Source: Thermomonospora echinospora | Lineage (GTDB): Bacteria; Actinomycetota; Actinomycetes; Streptosporangiales; Streptosporangiaceae | Reading direction: 5' to 3' | NCBI RefSeq assembly: GCF_900108175.1 | Contig: NZ_FNVO01000001.1 | Span: forward strand, 647,499 to 711,498 | Length of the DNA: 64,000 bases | Position numbers and translations under genes: made by a program | Shown here: positions 61,412-64,000 of the stretch, one piece after another | Layout: each line of letters starts with the position of its first letter | Position numbering within the stretch: position 1 is the first letter of the stretch | The notes under the pieces: generated by a model | The model's database searches: none | Seen by the model: the letters and a program-made list of their open reading frames with translations, nothing else | What the model was told of the DNA's origin: nothing

Positions 61412-61882
61412 GTGAAGCAGATGGAGGTCGTCGGCGTCCGGGTCGAGATGCCCTCCAACCAGCCGATCGTCCTGTTGAAGGAGACGGCCGGGGACCGGTA
61501 CCTGCCCATCTGGATCGGCGCCGTGGAGGCCACCGCGATCGCCTTCGCCCAGCAGGGCGTGCTGCCCGCGCGGCCGCTCACCCACGACCTGTTCCGGGAC
61601 GTGCTTGAGGCGCTCGGCGTACAGTTGCGCACCGTCAACATCACCGCCCTGCGCGAGGGCATCTTCTTCGCCGACCTGGTGTTCTCCAACGGGGTGGAGG
61701 TCAGCGCCCGGCCGTCGGACTCGATCGCGCTGGCCCTGCGCACCGGGGCCACCATCTTCGCCAGCGAGGACGTGCTGGAGGAGGCGGGGGTGGCCATCCC
61801 GGACGAGCAGGAGGACGAAGTGGAGAAGTTCCGCGAGTTCCTCAACACCATCTCCCCGGAGGACTTCGGCCGGTCCGGCTGA
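61412..61882 (+). CDS. Bifunctional nuclease family (DUF151) protein
   Basis: 156 residues of the DUF151/BFN family: VGVRVEMPSNQPIVLLKE, YLPIWIGAVEATAIAFAQQG and RPSDSIALALRTGATIFASEDVLEEAGV. Plant relatives have been reported to have nuclease activity. The role in bacteria is not settled. It occupies the Rv1829 position of the conserved block. The GTG at 61412 is preceded by AGGGAG. Confidence 0.93.
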   Translation: MKQMEVVGVRVEMPSNQPIVLLKETAGDRYLPIWIGAVEATAIAFAQQGVLPARPLTHDLFRDVLEALGVQLRTVNITALREGIFFADLVFSNGVEVSARPSDSIALALRTGATIFASEDVLEEAGVAIPDEQEDEVEKFREFLNTISPEDFGRSG

Positions 61883-62198
61883 GCCGGCGCCGCACCGCGT
61901 CCGGGCCGCCGGCGCCCGCGCGGAGCGGCCGGATGCAAGATCATACTGTCCGGCGGGTGACCTTGCATCGTGTCCGGTATCGGCGGTTGGTTACTCTGGG
62001 AAACGGGGTAAGGGAACCAAGAGGGCGACAGCGCGCAGTTTGCCCACGTGAAGCCGGTTCATCCGGGCATGCGACGCGCCGACGCCGAACGTTGACCACA
62101 CCCTGACCGGCACCTACCGTGCTGGTGGAACACCCGTGGTGTAATTCGTCAAACCCCCTTGACGAAGCGGCACGGGCTGATAGAAGCCGGAGGTCCGC
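61883..62198. other. Intergenic region before the second MerR gene
   Basis: No gene is supported in these 316 bases. The region is less GC-rich than its flanks and carries a promoter candidate at 62159-62186. Confidence 0.5.
62159..62186 (+). promoter_or_regulatory. Promoter candidate for the second MerR gene
   Basis: TTGACG (62159-62164) and TAGAAG (62181-62186) are 16 bases apart, just upstream of the ribosome-binding site GGAGG of the gene at 62199. The last base of the -10 box is non-consensus. Confidence 0.45.
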
Positions 62199-62801
62199 GT
62201 GGCGGTGAGCAGCGGCGAGGGCAAGGCGCACTCTGAGCACCCTGACAGGCACGTCGCCTCACAACGTGCCGGAGAGCAGGGACTGCTGTTCGACACCCAG
62301 GTGTCCGCGCCGCCCGAGAACGTCGGTTACCGCGGCCCCACGGCGTGCGCGGCGGCCGGGATCACCTACCGCCAGCTCGACTACTGGGCCCGCACCCAGC
62401 TGGTGGAGCCCAGCGTCCGGGCCGCGCACGGGTCCGGCAGCCAGCGGTTGTACAGCTTCCGCGACATCCTGGTGCTCAAGGTGGTCAAACGGCTGCTGGA
62501 CACGGGGGTCTCGTTGCAGCAGATCCGTACTGCGGTCTCGCACCTGCGCGACCGCGGGGTACGGGACCTGGCCCAGATCACCCTGATGAGCGACGGGGTC
62601 AGCGTCTACGAGTGCACCTCCGCCGACGAGGTGGTGGATCTGCTGGCCGGCGGCCAGGGCGTGTTCGGCATAGCCCTGGGCCGGGTCTGGCAGGAGGTCG
62701 AGGGCAGCCTTGCCGAGCTGCCCGCCGAGCGCGCCGTCCGTGACGAGGACCCCCACCCGCACGACGAGCTCGCCCGGCGCCGTGTCCGCCGCAGCGGATG
62801 A
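62199..62801 (+). CDS. MerR-family regulator (Rv1830-like)
   Basis: 200 residues. After a 40-residue polar N terminus, the MerR HTH reads GPTACAAAGITYRQLDYWARTQLVEPSVR and the wing LYSFRDILVLKVVKRLLDTG. The C-terminal part (GVSVYECTSADEVVDLLAGGQGVFGIALGRVWQEVEGSLAEL) resembles the Rv1830 group. It completes the garA-ftsR-DUF151-MerR block. The GTG at 62199 follows GGAGG. The glycine cleavage genes that often adjoin this block in mycobacteria are absent here. Confidence 0.92.
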   Translation: MAVSSGEGKAHSEHPDRHVASQRAGEQGLLFDTQVSAPPENVGYRGPTACAAAGITYRQLDYWARTQLVEPSVRAAHGSGSQRLYSFRDILVLKVVKRLLDTGVSLQQIRTAVSHLRDRGVRDLAQITLMSDGVSVYECTSADEVVDLLAGGQGVFGIALGRVWQEVEGSLAELPAERAVRDEDPHPHDELARRRVRRSG

Positions 62802-62895
62802 CCTTCGCGAAACCCCCATATCCTCGCAAACGATCATACAACCGGATGAGTTCCCCCAGATACCGGCTTCCCTCCGCGCCATGGCCGGCGCGGGC

Positions 62896-64000
62896 TCAGA
62901 TCGCCTCCTTGCGCTGCAGATAGGCGAACGCCGCCCAGCCCGGCAGGACCGGCAGCCAGAAGGTCAGCAGCCGGAACAGCAGTACCGCCGACGTCGCGGT
63001 CTCCGCCGGTAGCCCCGAGATCGTCAGCCCCACCGACAGCGCGCCCTCCACCGCGCCCAGCCCGCCCGGTGTGGGCGCCGCCGAGCCCAGCGCGTTGCCG
63101 GTCAGGAAGACCACCACGACCGCCGTCCACGCCAGTTCCCCGCCGAACGCGCGGATCGAGGCGTCCAGGCAGACCACGAACCCGGCGGTCAGCAGCAGCG
63201 TCCCACCGAAACCGGTGACCAGCTTGCGGGGCGTTTGCAGCACGTCCACCAGCCGCGGCACCACCCCGGAGAACATCGAGCGCAGCCGGTCGGCGACGAT
63301 CCGGCGCACCGGGGGGATGGCTGCGGCGATCCCGGCCGCCACCGCCACCGCCAGCAGCACGATCACGATCATCCGGGAGGGGGCGAGGTTCTTGGTGGCG
63401 TTGTCGGTGGAGCCGGTGATGAAGCCGAACAGCACCAGCAGCAGGATGTGCACCGCCAGGCCGACGAGCTGCGAGGCGCTCACGCTGGCCACCGCGGGAC
63501 CGGGCCGGATGCCGGCCCGCTGCAGGTAGCGGGTGTTCAACGCCACACCGGTGACTGCGGCGGGCGCCACCAGCTTCACGAACGAGGCGGCCAGCTGCAC
63601 CAGCAGGGTGCGCCCCAGCGGCAGCCGCTCGGGTACGAACCCCATGAGCATCCAGGCCGCGGCCAGGTAGGTCGCCACCGTCCCGGCCGCCCCGACCGCG
63701 ATCCACCACCACTCGGCCCGGGCCACCAGCCCGCCGATGTCGACATTGCTGAGCTGCGGGAAGACGATGTAGGCGGCGATGGTCAGGGCGACGATGCTGA
63801 CGATGGTGCGCAGCCGGAACCGCTCCAGCCGGATCGGCGCGACCTCGATCTCCGGCTCCAGCCGCAGGATCTGCTCGCGGATCCGGGTGAGCAGCCCCCG
63901 GTCCTGCCGTAGCGCCGCCCTGGTGTCCCGGTTGAGCGCCACCCGCTGCAGCAGCGGCACGGCCGTGGCCAGCGTCCGGACGCCCAGCACCTCGACGGCG
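62896..64000 (-). CDS. Lysylphosphatidylglycerol synthase TM region/UPF0104 flippase-like protein (5' truncated by window edge)
   Basis: At least 367 residues, with the frame open to the right edge. About eight hydrophobic helices are visible (IVSIVALTIAAYIVFPQLS, WWWIAVGAAGTVATYLAAAWML, GNALGSAAPTPGGLGAVEGAL), which match the flippase-like domain of MprF/AglD-type membrane proteins. The preceding soluble part (LRLEPEIEVAPIRLERFRLR) suggests more N-terminal sequence outside the window. It probably moves a lipid or lipid-linked molecule across the membrane. The gene converges on the MerR gene. Confidence 0.87.
   Translation of the reverse strand, partial: AVEVLGVRTLATAVPLLQRVALNRDTRAALRQDRGLLTRIREQILRLEPEIEVAPIRLERFRLRTIVSIVALTIAAYIVFPQLSNVDIGGLVARAEWWWIAVGAAGTVATYLAAAWMLMGFVPERLPLGRTLLVQLAASFVKLVAPAAVTGVALNTRYLQRAGIRPGPAVASVSASQLVGLAVHILLLVLFGFITGSTDNATKNLAPSRMIVIVLLAVAVAAGIAAAIPPVRRIVADRLRSMFSGVVPRLVDVLQTPRKLVTGFGGTLLLTAGFVVCLDASIRAFGGELAWTAVVVVFLTGNALGSAAPTPGGLGAVEGALSVGLTISGLPAETATSAVLLFRLLTFWLPVLPGWAAFAYLQRKEAI

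Overview
The window is a gene-dense chromosomal segment of very high GC content. It uses many GTG starts and has short intergenic gaps. It encodes a mycothiol-dependent formaldehyde dehydrogenase, a 20S proteasome beta subunit, an F420-type oxidoreductase, a GarA/FtsR/DUF151/MerR block, DUF5753-type XRE regulators and a membrane-anchored STAND protein. Together these point to a filamentous actinomycete, probably of the Streptosporangiales/Thermomonosporaceae type. The genus cannot be fixed from sequence alone. I see no insertion sequences, prophage, CRISPR array, tRNA or rRNA.

Left part (1-12.3 kb): the C-terminal half of an MmyB-type XRE regulator, an MBL-fold hydrolase, a flavohemoprotein, a GATase/alpha-beta hydrolase/enoyl-CoA hydratase operon, and a convergent TetR/acyl-CoA dehydrogenase/SRPBCC/F420-oxidoreductase group. 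An exported M28 peptidase and a GT4 glycosyltransferase follow, separated by a 16-bp-stem terminator.

12.3-24.2 kb: a STAS protein, a pobA-pcaB-IclR protocatechuate-branch module, a MetE-like methyltransferase, a MarR/MFS efflux pair with two matching operators 30 bp apart, a membrane-anchored NB-ARC/TPR protein, and mscR with its MBL partner.

24.2-37.6 kb: a redox cluster of HemK-like methyltransferase, CDGSH protein, heme-oxygenase-fold diiron-type protein and GCS2-type ligase, next to a catalase. Then come an HTH protein with a long structured leader, a PLP enzyme with a divergent Lrp regulator, a proteasome beta subunit without its usual partners, an ABC ATPase, and a secreted S1 protease.

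37.7-48.1 kb is the most coherent unit: a LacI regulator and two operons that share the same paired operator (GAAAGCGCTTTC twice, 13 bp apart). One operon encodes an NMT1-type ABC importer plus a Gfo/Idh/MocA dehydrogenase, a DUF993 aldolase-like protein and a TIM-barrel isomerase. The other encodes two secreted proteins: a glucose/sorbosone dehydrogenase fused to a concanavalin-like domain, and a LamG protein. It reads as an extracellular-oxidation, import and catabolism pathway for an unknown sugar-like compound.

48.3-64 kb: an XRE/SAM-methyltransferase pair, an alpha/beta hydrolase, and a clear TPP riboswitch on the minus strand that has no thiamine gene below it. After a Nudix gene come a CDP-alcohol phosphatidyltransferase and a nucleotidyltransferase fused to a mutase-like domain whose catalytic motifs are degenerate. 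A sulfotransferase/STAS/pectate lyase/P450 group sits between these and the conserved garA-ftsR-DUF151-MerR core block. The window ends inside a flippase-like membrane protein gene.
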